Part shown: positions 31,454-41,993 of the stretch, in pieces
How positions within the stretch are numbered: the first letter of the stretch is position 1
Layout of the letters: each line of letters opens with the position of its first letter
Origin: Ricordea florida
Lineage: Eukaryota > Cnidaria > Anthozoa > Corallimorpharia > Ricordeidae
Reading direction: 5' to 3'
Length of the DNA: 64,000 bases
Assembly: GCA_949710005.1 (NCBI GenBank)
Contig: OX453280.1
Coordinates: forward strand, 10,217,105 to 10,281,104
Notes under the pieces: generated by a model
What the model was told of the DNA's origin: nothing
Seen by the model: only the letters and a program-made list of their open reading frames with translations
Databases searched by the model: none
Translations under genes and position numbers: made by a program

Positions 31454-32633
31454 TTAAGGTATCAGCGTACCCCAAATGACCATCTTTCGTTGAAGCTTTT
31501 TTACCGCTCCGCGTTTATCGCAAACCCCAGGAAAGTATATATTTTATGAAAGCCTAAATAGCTATAACTTTTGAAAGAGGTAAAAAATAAAAATTTCCCG
31601 ACACAAGTTTGTTGCCCGATTATCGGGCAACGTTCTTGCCGGATTTCAGCGGACAGCGTCGAAAATTCATTGAAAACGAACTTAAAATGTGCCCCCTCTT
31701 CTTCGAAATTTTGGTTTTGAGATACGGCGCGAAATATACTTTGGGGCGTTTTTTCGATGTAATTAGATTAATTACACTAGACGTGTGAAAATGATTATGC
31801 GTTGATCGATGAAGGGAAGGCTCATTTTACTTTAACAAAGAGAACTCTTATCAATTACAAAGCGGTCTCAGGTTTTGCTTCTGACGGGAAATATCTGTTA
31901 CAAGTCATCAGTGTACTTACAAGGTGCTCGCATCTCAAAATCCAAGATGATCCAAGTCCAGATCTCGCTGAGGCATTCTCAAGCAAAGTCACATCTGCTT
32001 GACAAAAGCGACAAGACACTGATTTCATAAGGTTTTCATGCAGGCCACTGCAGGAAACAATTGTTCGGCCAGACAACTTTTGACATGACTCCGCTGCTTC
32101 TACATCAGGCTCCTCTTTCTTCTGAGCGATTTTAGATCGGCTGGCACTAACTTCTCCGGTTTCTTTTTCTTGTTGTTCTGCTTCTAATGCCAGCAGCTTC
32201 TCCTGCTCAAAATCCGACCCTTTTGCGGCCAAATCTTTGTCAAATGTTTTTCCATTTCGGCGCATTCTTCGAACTTGCAAACGGACACGAACTTTTCCTT
32301 TTTTTCTTTGAAGACATCGCCGAGTAAATTTCAACGTAAACACTCGAATCAACTCGTCGCTCGAACTTCAACTTGCGTGATTGTGATAACGGCATGCATG
32401 TCGCGTTCCTGTCACGTGATTTTTAGTGTAAATTTAATTCGTTGTGACCGGCTGTTGACAGCATTCAATTAGAGACAATTAATGCAAAGATTCGTTTTTC
32501 CTTAATAACTTCGTTTAGAATTAACCTTTTCCCTATTTTTTTTCTAATGAAAGGCCACAATGAGACCTATTTGAAAATATCGAAAGATGTTTTTCTTCAA
32601 AATGATGAATTTTGGGGTACGCTGATACCTTAA
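31454..32633. mobile_element. Internally deleted DNA transposon with 23-bp TIR and TTAA
   Basis: TTAAGGTATCAGCGTACCCC-AAA at 31,454-31,476 is exactly reverse-complemented at 32,611-32,633. If TTAA is read as the target duplication, the TIR starts GGTATCAGCG. TTAA duplications are known for piggyBac and Kolobok elements. The interior has the first exon of a Mutator-like (PF20700-type) protein on the - strand and then non-coding terminal sequence, so most of the transposase is gone. A 9-bp hairpin GTTGCCCGATTATCGGGCAA(C) lies at 31,611. Confidence 0.8.
31921..32352 (-). pseudogene. First exon of a Mutator-like (PF20700-type) transposase protein
   Basis: The - strand frame includes ESCQKLSGRTIVSCSGLHEN, then SCRFCQADVTLLENASARSG and LGSSWILRCEHL, the pattern I know from N-termini of cnidarian proteins annotated with the PF20700 'Mutator' domain (a CxxC followed by a conserved GLGS.W.LRCE). 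It ends at a consensus donor CACCTT^GTAAGT (31,920). No downstream exon exists before the terminal repeat. At the N-terminus a competing frame starting at an ATG near 32,318 reads MSSKKKRKSSCPFASSKNAP and would need a frameshift near 32,250 to join, so the start is uncertain. The piece is probably not functional. Confidence 0.6.
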
Positions 32634-32640
32634 AGGAGTA

Positions 32641-34869
32641 AAAAGACTATTTCTCTATAAACTGTTAAAAAGGGACATATACGAAACGAAACTGTCGCCT
32701 AAGGAGTCAACTCCTCTAGAATCCGAACTGTCAATTGATGAGGTTAAAATTGTTCTGAATTCTTTTCAGAACAACAAATCCCCTGGAGATGATGGTTTTT
32801 CCAAGGAATTTTAAGAAACATTCTTTGATATAATTGGGACACACCTTCTTAACTCATACAACGAAGCCTTTTGTAAAGGTCAATTGTCAATATCCCAAAG
32901 GCGAGGAGTCATTTGTCTGATTCCGAAAGATGACTCCAATCTTATCGAGTTGTCAAATTGGCGCCCGCTTACCCTTTTGAATGTAGGTTATAAAATCTTG
33001 GCCAAAATAATCCGAAGAAGAATCGAATCAGTTTTACCAACTCTCATTCATTCTGATCAGACAGGTTTCATTAAGGGTAGGTTTGTTGGCCAAAATGTAC
33101 GTCTTTTAAATGATCTTATGACATACGCAGAATCAAACAATCTTCCAGGTATTTTGCTCTTTATCGACTTTAGAAAGGCTTTCGACACTATTGAATGGGA
33201 CTTCATACAAAAATCTATCGAAATGTTTAACTTTGGCCCAAACATTAGAAAATGGATATCTATCCTTTACACCAATGGCGAAAGTGGGGTGATGAATGCA
33301 GGTTTCATGACCGATTATTTTAAAGTCTCTAGAGGAGTCCGCCAAGGATGCCCTCTTAGTCCCCTCTTATTTGTATTAGCAGTTGAATTACTAGGCCCTA
33401 AAATTCGTCAAGATCAACTCTGCCGGGGAATCAAACTTCCGGATGGACAGGAAGCTAAAATCTCACAATTCGCAGACGATACGACTCTAATTGTCGAAGG
33501 TACGGCTTCACTTAAAGCTGCCATGAATGCAATTAATTCTTTCGGTTCTATTTCTGGTTTGCAATTAAATGAGAAGAAAACAAAAGCCCTATGGATTGGT
33601 GCCTCGAGAAATAACACTGCAGAACCCCTAAAATTCCAGTGCCCTAAAGATCCTATTGAATTTCTTGGAACTTTCCTGTCTCACAGTGAAGCTCAGAATA
33701 ATAACAACAATTTCTTTATCAAAATAAGGAAAATGGAAACGAAGCTTAATATATGGTTGTCGCGAGACTTGACGCTTTTTGGCAGAACGATGCTGGCAAA
33801 ATCCTTAGGTTTGTCCCAGTTAATATACACTGCTTCCATGCTTTCAGTTCCGGAATTAGCAATTCAACAGGCCCAACGTAAATTATTTTCTTTCCTTTGG
33901 AAAAATAAGAGAGATAAGATTAAAAGACAAGTATTGTGTCGGCCTCTGTCTAGGGGTGGTCTTGGTTTCCCTTGTTTCAGAACCGCTATTAAAGCGCTTC
34001 GTCTCAGCTGGATATGAAAACTTTTAAATAACTCTAAAGACACATGGCAAGGCATTCCAAACCATTATTTTGATAAACTTTGTGGCCTTTTGTTTTTACT
34101 GAACTGTAACTATAGCGTTAAAAATTTAGACACCAAAATACCCCTTTTCTATCGTGAACTCCTGGAATTCTTCCAAGACCTCCGTGGCCTTTACGATGAT
34201 CCGCTCCAACGTGAATTTATTTTGTGGAACAACAAAGAGATAATGATTGAAAACAAGTCTGTTTTTTGGAAAACTTGGTTGACAAAAAATGTTGGTTTTG
34301 TTCAAGACCTGCTGGATAGCCAAGGCAACTTCCTCTCTTTTCAAGGGTTCACTGAAAAATACAGCATTGACGTCAATTTTTTGAAATACTATCAGCTCAT
34401 TTCGGCAATTCCACAATGGCTTAAACATTATGCCTTGGCCTGTACGGACCTCCGGCAACCACAGCTACCTTTTGAAAGCCCTGTCTACCAGTTATCTGAT
34501 GATATAGTTCTCGACTTAACTAAGATCTACTGCAAACAAATTTATAAGGTATTTGTAGAGAAGATCGATGTAGAACCAACAGCGATTAAATCTTGGTGGA
34601 AACATTCCCCTGAGATCGCAGATCAGTGGACAACGTCCATCCTAAATAGTTACAAAATAACGCGTGATAATAAGCTAAGACAATTTTATTTCAAATTGTT
34701 GCATAGAATTCTCGTCACTAACAAGGAACTAAAGTATTTTGGGATAACAAATGCTACAAAATGTGCTATGTGCGATGAATTCGACTCAATTGAACATGCA
34801 TTCCTTGAATGCCAATCTTTAAAGAAACTATGTGTCGAATCCCTTCAATGGTTCAATGATATTCACTAA
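32641..34869 (+). pseudogene. ORF2-like reverse transcriptase of the L1-like LINE
   Basis: RT blocks in order: NNKSPGDDGF (about 32,785), ELSNWRPLTLLNVGYKILAK, HSDQTGFIKGR, LLFIDFRKAFDTIEWDF with the first catalytic Asp, GVRQGCPLSPLLFVLAVE, and the FADD box in ISQFADDTTLIVEG (33,469-33,480). After the TGA at 34,015 the same frame continues through a C-terminal region with WWKHSPEIADQW and a Cys/His finger CAMCDEFDSIEHAFLEC (CX2C-X7-H-X4-C), as in L1 ORF2 C-termini, and stops at TAA 34,867-34,869. All catalytic residues are retained. Only the two nonsense codons and the 5' truncation disable it. Confidence 0.92.
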
Positions 34870-35293
34870 ACTAATATAAATCTTACTCCTCTCCAGATAT
34901 TTCTTAACCTTATTACAGCTCTGTCCACTATATCTGATAAACAGTCCAAGGAATTGCGTCTTCTTCTTTAATATGCAAACAATACTCCTACGCGTGTAAA
35001 ACAATGCAGAAGAAAATAGACACTATAGAATTTATTTCCAAGTTCCATTTGCAGCTAAAAGTAGACCTATTAGCTTGATGTTCTTTCTTTTTCTTTTTCT
35101 TTGCGCCTCCCCTTTTTCCTTCCTCTACCTCTGTGATTATATTGTTATGTGCAGCAACTTAGTTCAGTTATAATTTTTGGGTAAAAAATGTAATTCTTCA
35201 ATTTATGTGTACATTAATTCTCTCTCTGTATTGTTGTACTAATACTGTAAACTGTGTTTCAATAAAGATTTGATTTATTAAAAAAAAAAAAAA
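32641..35293 (+). mobile_element. L1/Tx1-like LINE, 5'-truncated, recent, with poly(A) tail
   Basis: From 32,641 to 34,869 a single frame encodes the RT and C-terminal domain with only two in-frame stops (TAA 32,812 and TGA 34,015). It is followed by a ~400-bp 3' UTR, an AATAAA signal at 35,261 and a run of at least 13 A at 35,280-35,293. The endonuclease domain is missing and the 5' end directly abuts the TTAA end of the preceding DNA transposon. No target duplication was found. Confidence 0.9.
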
Positions 35294-35433
35294 GAACAAG
35301 TTGGACTAAAGCACAGTATAAAGTTGTATTATCACATATAGCTGAGTCGAGTAAGACTGAGGTAAAACATCTACTCCTCCCTCCAATACTCCAACCTCTG
35401 TAAATTCCAGTCATGAAATTAATCTTGCTGCTC

Positions 35434-35670
35434 TCACGATTGTTGCTGGGGGATTAGCGTGGTATCTGTTTTTTTGTGCATAATTAATTTCCTACGTAAT
35501 CTATCTCGTATTGGCTTTCCATATGAACTTCCACAAATGTTATAACAAATATCATTACCTATTCCTCCATCAAGAAGCTTAACTCTTACGCTATTTAAAT
35601 TTACTCCTTTACTTTGAATTTTAATAAGTTCCTGTAAAGTTTTCATCTTCAAATTTTTATTTCTTGGCAT
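35434..35670 (-). CDS. 78-aa ORF of unknown function at the edge of the AT-rich island
   Basis: The frame starts at ATG 35,668-35,670 with a lysine-rich N-terminus (MPRNKNLKMKTLQELIKIQS) and has a middle segment with two cysteines (NDICYNICGSSYG) and a basic RDRLRRKLIMHKK. It is intact. Codon use is AT-biased like the ORFs to its right. It is divergent from the Rho_N-like ORF starting at 35,755, leaving an 84-bp gap. No family recognised. Confidence 0.4.
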   Translation of the reverse strand: MPRNKNLKMKTLQELIKIQSKGVNLNSVRVKLLDGGIGNDICYNICGSSYGKPIRDRLRRKLIMHKKTDTTLIPQQQS

Positions 35671-35754
35671 CTTTATTAAATTATATTTACACCTCTTAAT
35701 TTGATTAAAGTGAAAAAATTATTTAAAGATGTACATATTAACTAAATAAAAAGT

Positions 35755-36072
35755 ATGGAAGAAGATAAAAGATTATATGAGTTGAAAACTGTGGCAAGGG
35801 ATCCAGCTATTAAAGGTATTTATAAAATGAACAAAGCTCAATTAATGGATTCCGAAGTATAAGGAATCGATCCAACAAAAATACCTGTTCAGTCTAATCA
35901 CAACTATGTAAACATTATAGAAATAGATATATTTGTAAAGAGTGTGGTGGGAAAGGAATATGTGAACATGGAAAGCAAAGACCCTTTTGAAAACCCTGTG
36001 GCTGTTCTCAAATATGTAAACACAATAAACAAAAAGCTAACTGTAAAAAAATGTGATTTTAAAGAATTTTGA
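35755..36072 (+). pseudogene. Rho_N/SAP-like plus Cys/His-rich repeat protein, virus-like, broken
   Basis: From ATG 35,755 the N-terminus reads LYELKTVARDPAIKGIYKMN, resembling the Rho_N/SAP-like helix pair (L..LK..AR...IKG..KM.K..L) seen in many large DNA virus proteins. After a TAA near 35,860 and a frameshift near 35,898 come Cys/His-rich repeats: CKHYRNRYICKECGGKGICE, then an in-frame stop, then CGCSQICKHNKQKANCKK. Such 'CKECGG..C.HG' zinc-binding repeats are known mainly from giant viruses and some eukaryotic genomes. Two stops and two shifts make it a pseudogene. Confidence 0.55.
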
Positions 36073-36199
36073 AAGTAATTAAATATTTACAAAGTAGTTT
36101 GTTCATATTTGAGCATATTTCGCAAAATTTCAATACGACTCATTCCTAAACACGGATTGGATCAAATGGAACTATTGGAATGAATTCCTATTCTTGCTT

Positions 36200-37230
36200 G
36201 GAGAAGACGACACATACGTTAGAACTTTACAGAAGATCAAAAAGCTCGGTTGAAAATTGATTTAGGTTTAACTAAAGCTGTTTCATGAGTACGTCGAGAA
36301 TTCAAAAGACAATATCCAAAAGCGGATTTCTCACGTTTTCAATTCGGAAGTTCAGTTAATACTGGTAATAAAGTTTGCATTGGAAAAGATTCCATAATTG
36401 GTTAACCGTTTTCAGTGGAAAAACAATAAGTAATCACCTAATAAATTTTGAGAGTGTTTCAAGTAAGAATTTAGAACAACTAAAGATAGATTTAGGTTTA
36501 ACAGAAGTATTAATATTAGAAATTGTAAATAATGAAAATGACTTATTACCTAAATTTTTTCCATATATCCCAATGCTGACAGATCGGAATTTAAGTTACT
36601 GAATGACATGGATTTTGGATTAAGCTTATATTGGACTTATAATAGAAGAGCAATTATAAACGAAAACGACTTAAGTATTAAACAATTTTCCGATGACTTA
36701 AATAAATATACACGATGAAAACTATTACGGGATTTAGGTTATCAAAAACATAATAAATTAATTACTAGATTATGAGGGTATGGGAAGATTTTAAACACAG
36801 TTATCCAGGAGCTGATTTACCTAAATTTATAACTTTAAAATTAGGGGATAAATGGTGGTTGGAATGGAGAGACGTTTGGACCTGGCATTATATTGCAATT
36901 GATGATTACCCATCACCTTTTGGGTTAATCAATCATTTACCATCTTGAATAGTACCTAAATTAAGGCATGTTTTGAATTCATTTACATTAGTAAACGTCG
37001 AATATATGTAAGACATCCTAGGTGAAACTGAGAATTTTTTTCACTTTATCCAAATGCTGATCGTCCACAGGTTTAAATTAGTGGAAGATTCAAACTATGC
37101 GGATACTATATATTGGACATACAATCAACGGGTTATTATAAGTGATGACGACTTCAGTATAAAAAAAGTTTTCCGATGATATAGACCCACAAACTAGAGG
37201 AAAATTGTATATGGCTCTTGGTTATTGCTG
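36200..37230 (+). pseudogene. Tandem-repeat protein, four ~80-aa units, unknown function
   Basis: Four units of 236-253 bp share a YPxADxxxF motif: TATCCAAAAGCGGAT at 36,313, TATCCCAATGCTGAC at 36,566, TATCCAGGAGCTGAT at 36,802 and TATCCAAATGCTGAT at 37,047. Each is linked to a GATTTAGG(TTTA) box encoding DLGL (36,259, 36,489, 36,731; decayed elsewhere). The last part of units 2 and 4 is clearly homologous: IYWTYNQRVIISDDDFSIKK near 37,115 against LYWTYNRRAIINENDLSIKQ near 36,625, both followed by FSDD. Indels and stops break the frame several times. I know no family with this repeat. Confidence 0.55.
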
Positions 37231-37397
37231 AAGTTTGTTAGTATCATTGTTTAAAATATGTAAAATACTTTTTCGTTCCACATCTGAATCACAACTTTGG
37301 TGCCAACCTTTTATCCATAGATCAACGCTGTTTCTTTTATCTAAAACATATTCCGGTTTGGGGTCATATATGACTGACAACATTATTCCATGCATAT

Positions 37398-37949
37398 TTA
37401 ATGCGCGATATTCGTAAATAACTCTAAGTCCAATATCATAACGTGTACTTTTGATTTAGAATCGCGATCAATACTGATATCAAATTCGAGATGATATAGT
37501 ATTATTGGATTTTCATCTGAACTTTCCACAGTCTTATAAAATATACTATCGAATAATGTAAAACTATCATCTCTGAAATGAAACTCAAAATATTTTATGT
37601 AATAATCCTTACGTATATCAACAAATAATATTTCAGTATTTATGTTTAGAAAGGTAGCACGCCATATAAATTCTGGCACATTTTCTGTAACTGCTATTGA
37701 ATCGTAAAAGCTATTATCAATGTACATGTGTTGATAATAGATTCGAGTAGATTCCAGCCATTGAGGCTCATAACGCCGTATAAGATTACGTATTGCTATT
37801 ATAATTGGGTAGGAGTATTCGTTAATTCTCTTGAAAACTGGATTGTATATTTGATATATTAAATTATAACCATTATCACAGACTAATCTTGGTTTAAATA
37901 CAACATGTGCTACTAAATTCTCAAGCTTGTTGAATGATGGCAAATTCAT
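37398..37949 (-). CDS. Intact 183-aa ORF of unknown function in the AT-rich island
   Basis: An uninterrupted frame runs from ATG 37,947-37,949 to a stop at 37,398. It begins MNLPSFNKLENLVAHVVFKP and is rich in Ile, Asn, Asp, Tyr and Phe, with segments such as YYIKYFEFHFRDDSFTLFDS. It lacks signal peptide, transmembrane segment or known motif. An intact AT-rich frame of this length among decayed neighbours is notable. The next - strand ORF begins upstream at 38,398, so both could be of one transcript. Confidence 0.5.
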   Translation of the reverse strand: MNLPSFNKLENLVAHVVFKPRLVCDNGYNLIYQIYNPVFKRINEYSYPIIIAIRNLIRRYEPQWLESTRIYYQHMYIDNSFYDSIAVTENVPEFIWRATFLNINTEILFVDIRKDYYIKYFEFHFRDDSFTLFDSIFYKTVESSDENPIILYHLEFDISIDRDSKSKVHVMILDLELFTNIAH

Positions 37950-37998
37950 TATGTATAGCTACTTAATCATCATTTTTAGTAAAGTCTAAATCTTAAAC

Positions 37999-38398
37999 TC
38001 AAGGTTGAACTTCTGTGTTAGGACAGCGAAGTCTAACTTGCTCCAAACTCCAATCGTTTGGTCTAGAAGGTATTATTATTTCTCGCTTGTATACAGCAGT
38101 TCGACAATAAAAACACGTTCTGGTTATTATATCTTTTTTTACGTGATGTACATAATAACTCAAATCAAATGTTGCATTGCAAATTGTACATTTTTTTCAT
38201 ATCAATGACATAAGTTTCTTTAGTAATTGGATCTATAGTATGCGAGTGAGTTACGATTGATGGTTTTCTCCTAGGTGGTGGTGACGTCGGTAAGCTAGTT
38301 GATTTGGTGGAGCTAGTTGAATTGTTAGAGATTGTTGGATTATCAAACAAACCTCTTAGTGATTCAATAATGTAAGTAAGATTTGATGATGTTTCCAT
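37999..38398 (-). pseudogene. Proline/serine-rich plus zinc-ribbon ORF, one frameshift
   Basis: The frame from ATG 38,398 has a helical N-terminus (TYIIESLRGLFDNP), a Ser/Thr/Pro linker (TSPPPRRKPS), and VIDMKKMYNLQC, where a one-base shift near 38,195 is needed. The next frame gives NATFDLSYYVHHVKKDII, then TRTCFYCRTAVYKREIII and VRLRCPNTEVQP before TGA. Two cysteine pairs around a histidine pair suggest a zinc-binding fold. Unknown family; neighbour and AT bias link it to the 183-aa ORF. Confidence 0.45.
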
Positions 38399-38677
38399 AT
38401 TGTAATCGAAAAAAATGTTTTATTAAAAAAAATTAATGTGAGAAAATTAATGTAAAAATTATTCAAGCTATTGAACTTGGAGGGTGGGTGGATCTCATGC
38501 AGATTTTGGTTTAATTAGATGCGGATTGTGGTGATACCTCGTTAAAACTGATTGGATGTTAAGGAATGTCTCAGGACCGGCATCCCCTAACTACTAGACT
38601 AGTATAGTACTGGAATCGCGGTAAATATCGAATTTGGAGATATCAGTCCGTTCGATTGCAAATGCAACCCGACACGG

Positions 38678-39205
38678 CGTATGAGAAAAACTAACCAAGC
38701 CATAATAAGGGAGCGCCACCCTATACCCACAGTAGATGATGTCCTGTATAAACTCAATGGAAGTACAGTATTTAGCAAGCTTGATTTAAAATGGGGATTT
38801 CTGAAGAATAAGAAGAACATTCCAGGATCATCACCACATTCATTACCCACAAGGGGCTCTTCCGATATAAACGCTTGATGTTTGGTATCAGTTCAGCACC
38901 AGAGATATACCAGCACACCATCCAGCAGGTATTGGAGGAATGTGAGGGTGCCTGCAACATCCATGATGACATCATTATTCATGGGCGTACTGTTCAAGAG
39001 TATGATAACAGATTAAAGAAAACCTTCAAGCGTATCCAAGAGATGGGGAATGTACAACTCATGATGCCAAAAAAGTATATTCGATTTGTGGCAGAATCGG
39101 GAACACCAGAAGCAATGTGTATACAGGAAGTTGAGGCACAATCAGCAGTCGACCCAGAGGTTTCGCAGCTTAGAGAATGGATAGCAACAAGAGAATGGGA
39201 TGTTA
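38678..39205 (+). pseudogene. Ty3/gypsy reverse transcriptase fragment (copy A1)
   Basis: MRKTNQAIIRERHPIPTVDD and NGSTVFSKLDLKWGF are gypsy RT blocks. After a frameshift RLMFGISSAPEIYQHTIQQV follows, with the catalytic box as NIHDDIIIHG (normally YxDD). At about 39,065 the sequence jumps to a stretch (SAVDPEVSQLREWIATREWD) that in gypsy elements lies between RNase H and integrase, so roughly the whole RNase H region is deleted. It ends at the LTR at 39,212. Confidence 0.8.
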
Positions 39206-39211
39206 CGATGT

Positions 39212-39784
39212 TGACAGAGGGATATATAAAGAAATAAATAAATAAGCCTGTTTTCCCTGTCCTTACAGAAAAGGAATGACAAACATACTTCCTCTACGAA
39301 CGCAACTATTAATTTGAAACTGACAACTAAAATATTTCGAGTGGTTTACAAACGGAGCGATCGCTAACTTCAATATCCTCTAAGCGCTAACAAACTATTC
39401 TTTACAACTACATAAGTTCAGTCACCACTTAACAGTTTAACTCACGAACTCCTCTGTGGTATCCACTTGAGAGCAAACAACCCTTTAATCCTTCTTACGA
39501 TAGCTGTTTTCAGTCACTGCGAACGGCGCGATCTCCAAATAACTCTTAACCAATTCAGCTCCGAGTTTCTGTACGTAAGTGCCAGAATTATCCAATAGCG
39601 ATCTTCAAATACATTTTCAAACAGTTCTAGAATATTCGAAAGATTACAGTAATATTTATTTATAGAAAGTTACTTCACTTGTTTACATCATGTTCGTGTG
39701 TTGTAGAATTCTCCAGAACTAAGATTGCGTGACAACGCAAACATCCGCATATTTAATAGATTCTGGAACCTTCACCTCATAACA
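39212..39784 (-). repeat. 3' LTR of gypsy copy B
   Basis: On the - strand the LTR starts TGTTATGAGGTGAAGG immediately after the purine tract GAAGGGGAAGGG (39,785-39,796) and ends in ...CTGTCA, giving TG...CA ends and 573 bp. A related LTR piece (AATAAGCCTGTTCTCTGTCC) is present at about 53,565-53,740. Confidence 0.75.
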
Positions 39785-40738
39785 CCCTTCCCCTTCGAGG
39801 AAAGAAAGTTTGCAGATCTTACACTCTTGAAAGACAGTACGCAATAACATTGTCCTTTCCTTTTATATGTTTAATGTCTAAATTATACTCTTGTAAGAAT
39901 AAGCTCCATCGTAGCAATCATTTATTATTGTTCCCCATCTTATGAATGAAAACAAGGGTATTATGATCACTATAAACAACAACAGGTAAAATAGAAGAAC
40001 TAATGTACACCTTGACTGCTGAAGTCCTAACACTAGCGCCAGGCACTCTTTCTCTGTAGTAGATTAGTTCCTTTGACTTTTATTAAACTTCCTCGAAAAG
40101 TTACACACTGGATGTTTCACACCTTCCTTATCATCCTGTAGCAACACTGCACCGGCTGCCGCATCACTTGCATCTATTGCCATCTTGAAGAGGGAGTTAA
40201 ACTCCGGAGCTGCCCGAACTGGGGTACTTTGTAATATGGTCTTAACTTCCTCAAATGCTTTGTCACGTTGATAATTCCACTCAAATTTCACTCTTTTCCC
40301 AAGCAACTGTGTCTGATGTTCAGCGGCAGAGGCGAAATTTAAGTAAAATCTACTTTAGTAGCCAGCCATGCCAAGGAAAACGCATCAGCTGCCGTTTGTT
40401 CTGTGGTCCTGGAAAATCCAAAATGGCTTCAACTTTGGCACTCACTGGTTTTACTTAACCTTTCCCAACTACTCGTCCTAGGTACGTTACTTGTGCTTGG
40501 GAAAATTCACTTTTGGAAAGGTTGATGGTCAACTCTGCTTTGCTCAATCTCTCGAAAAATTCCCAGATGATCTTTAAATGTTCTTCTTAAGTGTCACTGT
40601 GAATAATGACATCATCGATGTATGCTTCACAACCGCCGAGGTTTGCAATGACTTTGTCGATCAAGCGCTGGAAAGAGGACGGCGAATTCTTCATTCCAAA
40701 CGGCATAACTTTGTACTGGTACAATCCGTCTGAAGTTA
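39785..40738 (-). pseudogene. Ty3/gypsy RT-RNase H fragment (copy B)
   Basis: From 40,738 leftward the RT reads [17 protein letters not shown] sequence in shifting frames, a catalytic [10 protein letters not shown] (about 40,605-40,635), then the connection and RNase H: MLGKRVKFEWNYQRDKAFEE, MAIDASDAAAGAVLLQDDKE and VKHPVCNFSRKFNKSQRN. It ends with degraded RNase H (VYSDHNTLVFIHKMGNN) before the purine tract and LTR. The integrase part is absent. Several stops. It lies between two + strand gypsy pieces that share a duplicated ~60-bp segment. Confidence 0.8.
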
Positions 40739-41993
40739 AGTTGAAGCACAATTAGCAGTTGACCCAGAAGTTTGGCAGCGTAGAGAATGCATAACAACTG
40801 GAAAATGGGACAATGGCCCACCGCAGTACAACGCTGTACGAAATGAACTGTCTGTGTTACGCAAGCTAGTCCTAAGAGAAACAAGGCTGTTGATTCCAAC
40901 AAAATTGCGAGAGAGGGTGCTAGATCTAGCACACTAGGGAAATCAGGGATTGACAAAGACCAAACAAAGACTCCGCAGCAATGTCTGGTGGGCTCAAATT
41001 GATAAACAATTGGAGGCCAGATGTTAGATCTGTCATGGCTTCCAGTTGGTTGGACGACCCACACCACCGGAATCTCTGAAGCGTACCGAATTCCCCAGTC
41101 AGCCCTGGCAAGATCTGGCTGGCGATTTCATGGGGCCCGTGCCTTCTGGGGAGTATGTATTTGTTATCGCAGAATACTGTAGCCGGTACTTCAAGGCGGA
41201 CATTCTGAGGTCCGTAACATCTGCAGCGTTATTGCAGGCCTGGAGAAAATGTTCTGTACGTATGGCCTCCCATAGTCGCTGAAAACAGATAATGGTCCAC
41301 AATTCACGGCAGAGGAATTTCAGACATATTTAAAAGTAAACCGCATACATCATCGAACCTCCACACCCTTGTGACCCCAAGCAAATGGGGAAGTAGAATG
41401 CCAAAATAGAAGTGTACAAAAGGTGTTCAAATTGCCCATGCAGGAAAAAAAACATGAAAGAAGAGATCAGGAAATTCCTAACGGCCTACAGGACCACGCC
41501 CCACAGCAGCACCGGAGTATCACCAGCCAAATTGCTATTTAACAGAGAGATCAGATGAAAAAGACTTGAATTGACAGGATGTGGATACCTTGACAGTGAA
41601 GTGCGGGACAGAGATGCAGAGATGAAACAGAAGAGGACCGACTATGCTGACAAAAGGAGGGGTTCACAAGTAAACAGTCTCACTCCTGGTGATCAAGTAC
41701 TGGTGAAACAAAGGAAGGAAAACAAGTTATCAACCACATTTTAGGATACCTCTTACAAGGTCATTAATACGTATGGCACTGAGGTCACAGTTACATCACC
41801 TGAATGAGTTACCTACAAAAGGAATGTAACTGAAGTGAAGAAGTACCAAGAAGAACGCGAAGGATTGGACCAAATAGCTGCTGAAGATGTCGTCAAAGGT
41901 GGAATTGCAGATGCAGAGGTTCCAGAGTTACCCGTGAGGCCCACTAGGGAAAGGAAGACACCGAAGTACCTCGACGATCACGAAATCTCTTAA
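40739..41993 (+). pseudogene. Ty3/gypsy integrase fragment (copy A2)
   Basis: It starts with VDPEVWQRRECITTGKWDNG, then the H2C2-like region (GNQGLTKTKQRLRSNVWW), then the integrase core: WQDLAGDFMGPVPSGEYVFV with the first Asp, KTDNGPQFTAEEF with the second (after TGA 41,280-41,282), and NGEVECQNRS with the Glu. The C-terminal part (FLTAYRTTPHSSTGVSPAKL, LTPGDQVLVKQRKENKL) follows in another frame to a stop at about 41,993. All three catalytic positions are present but the frame is broken repeatedly. Confidence 0.85.
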
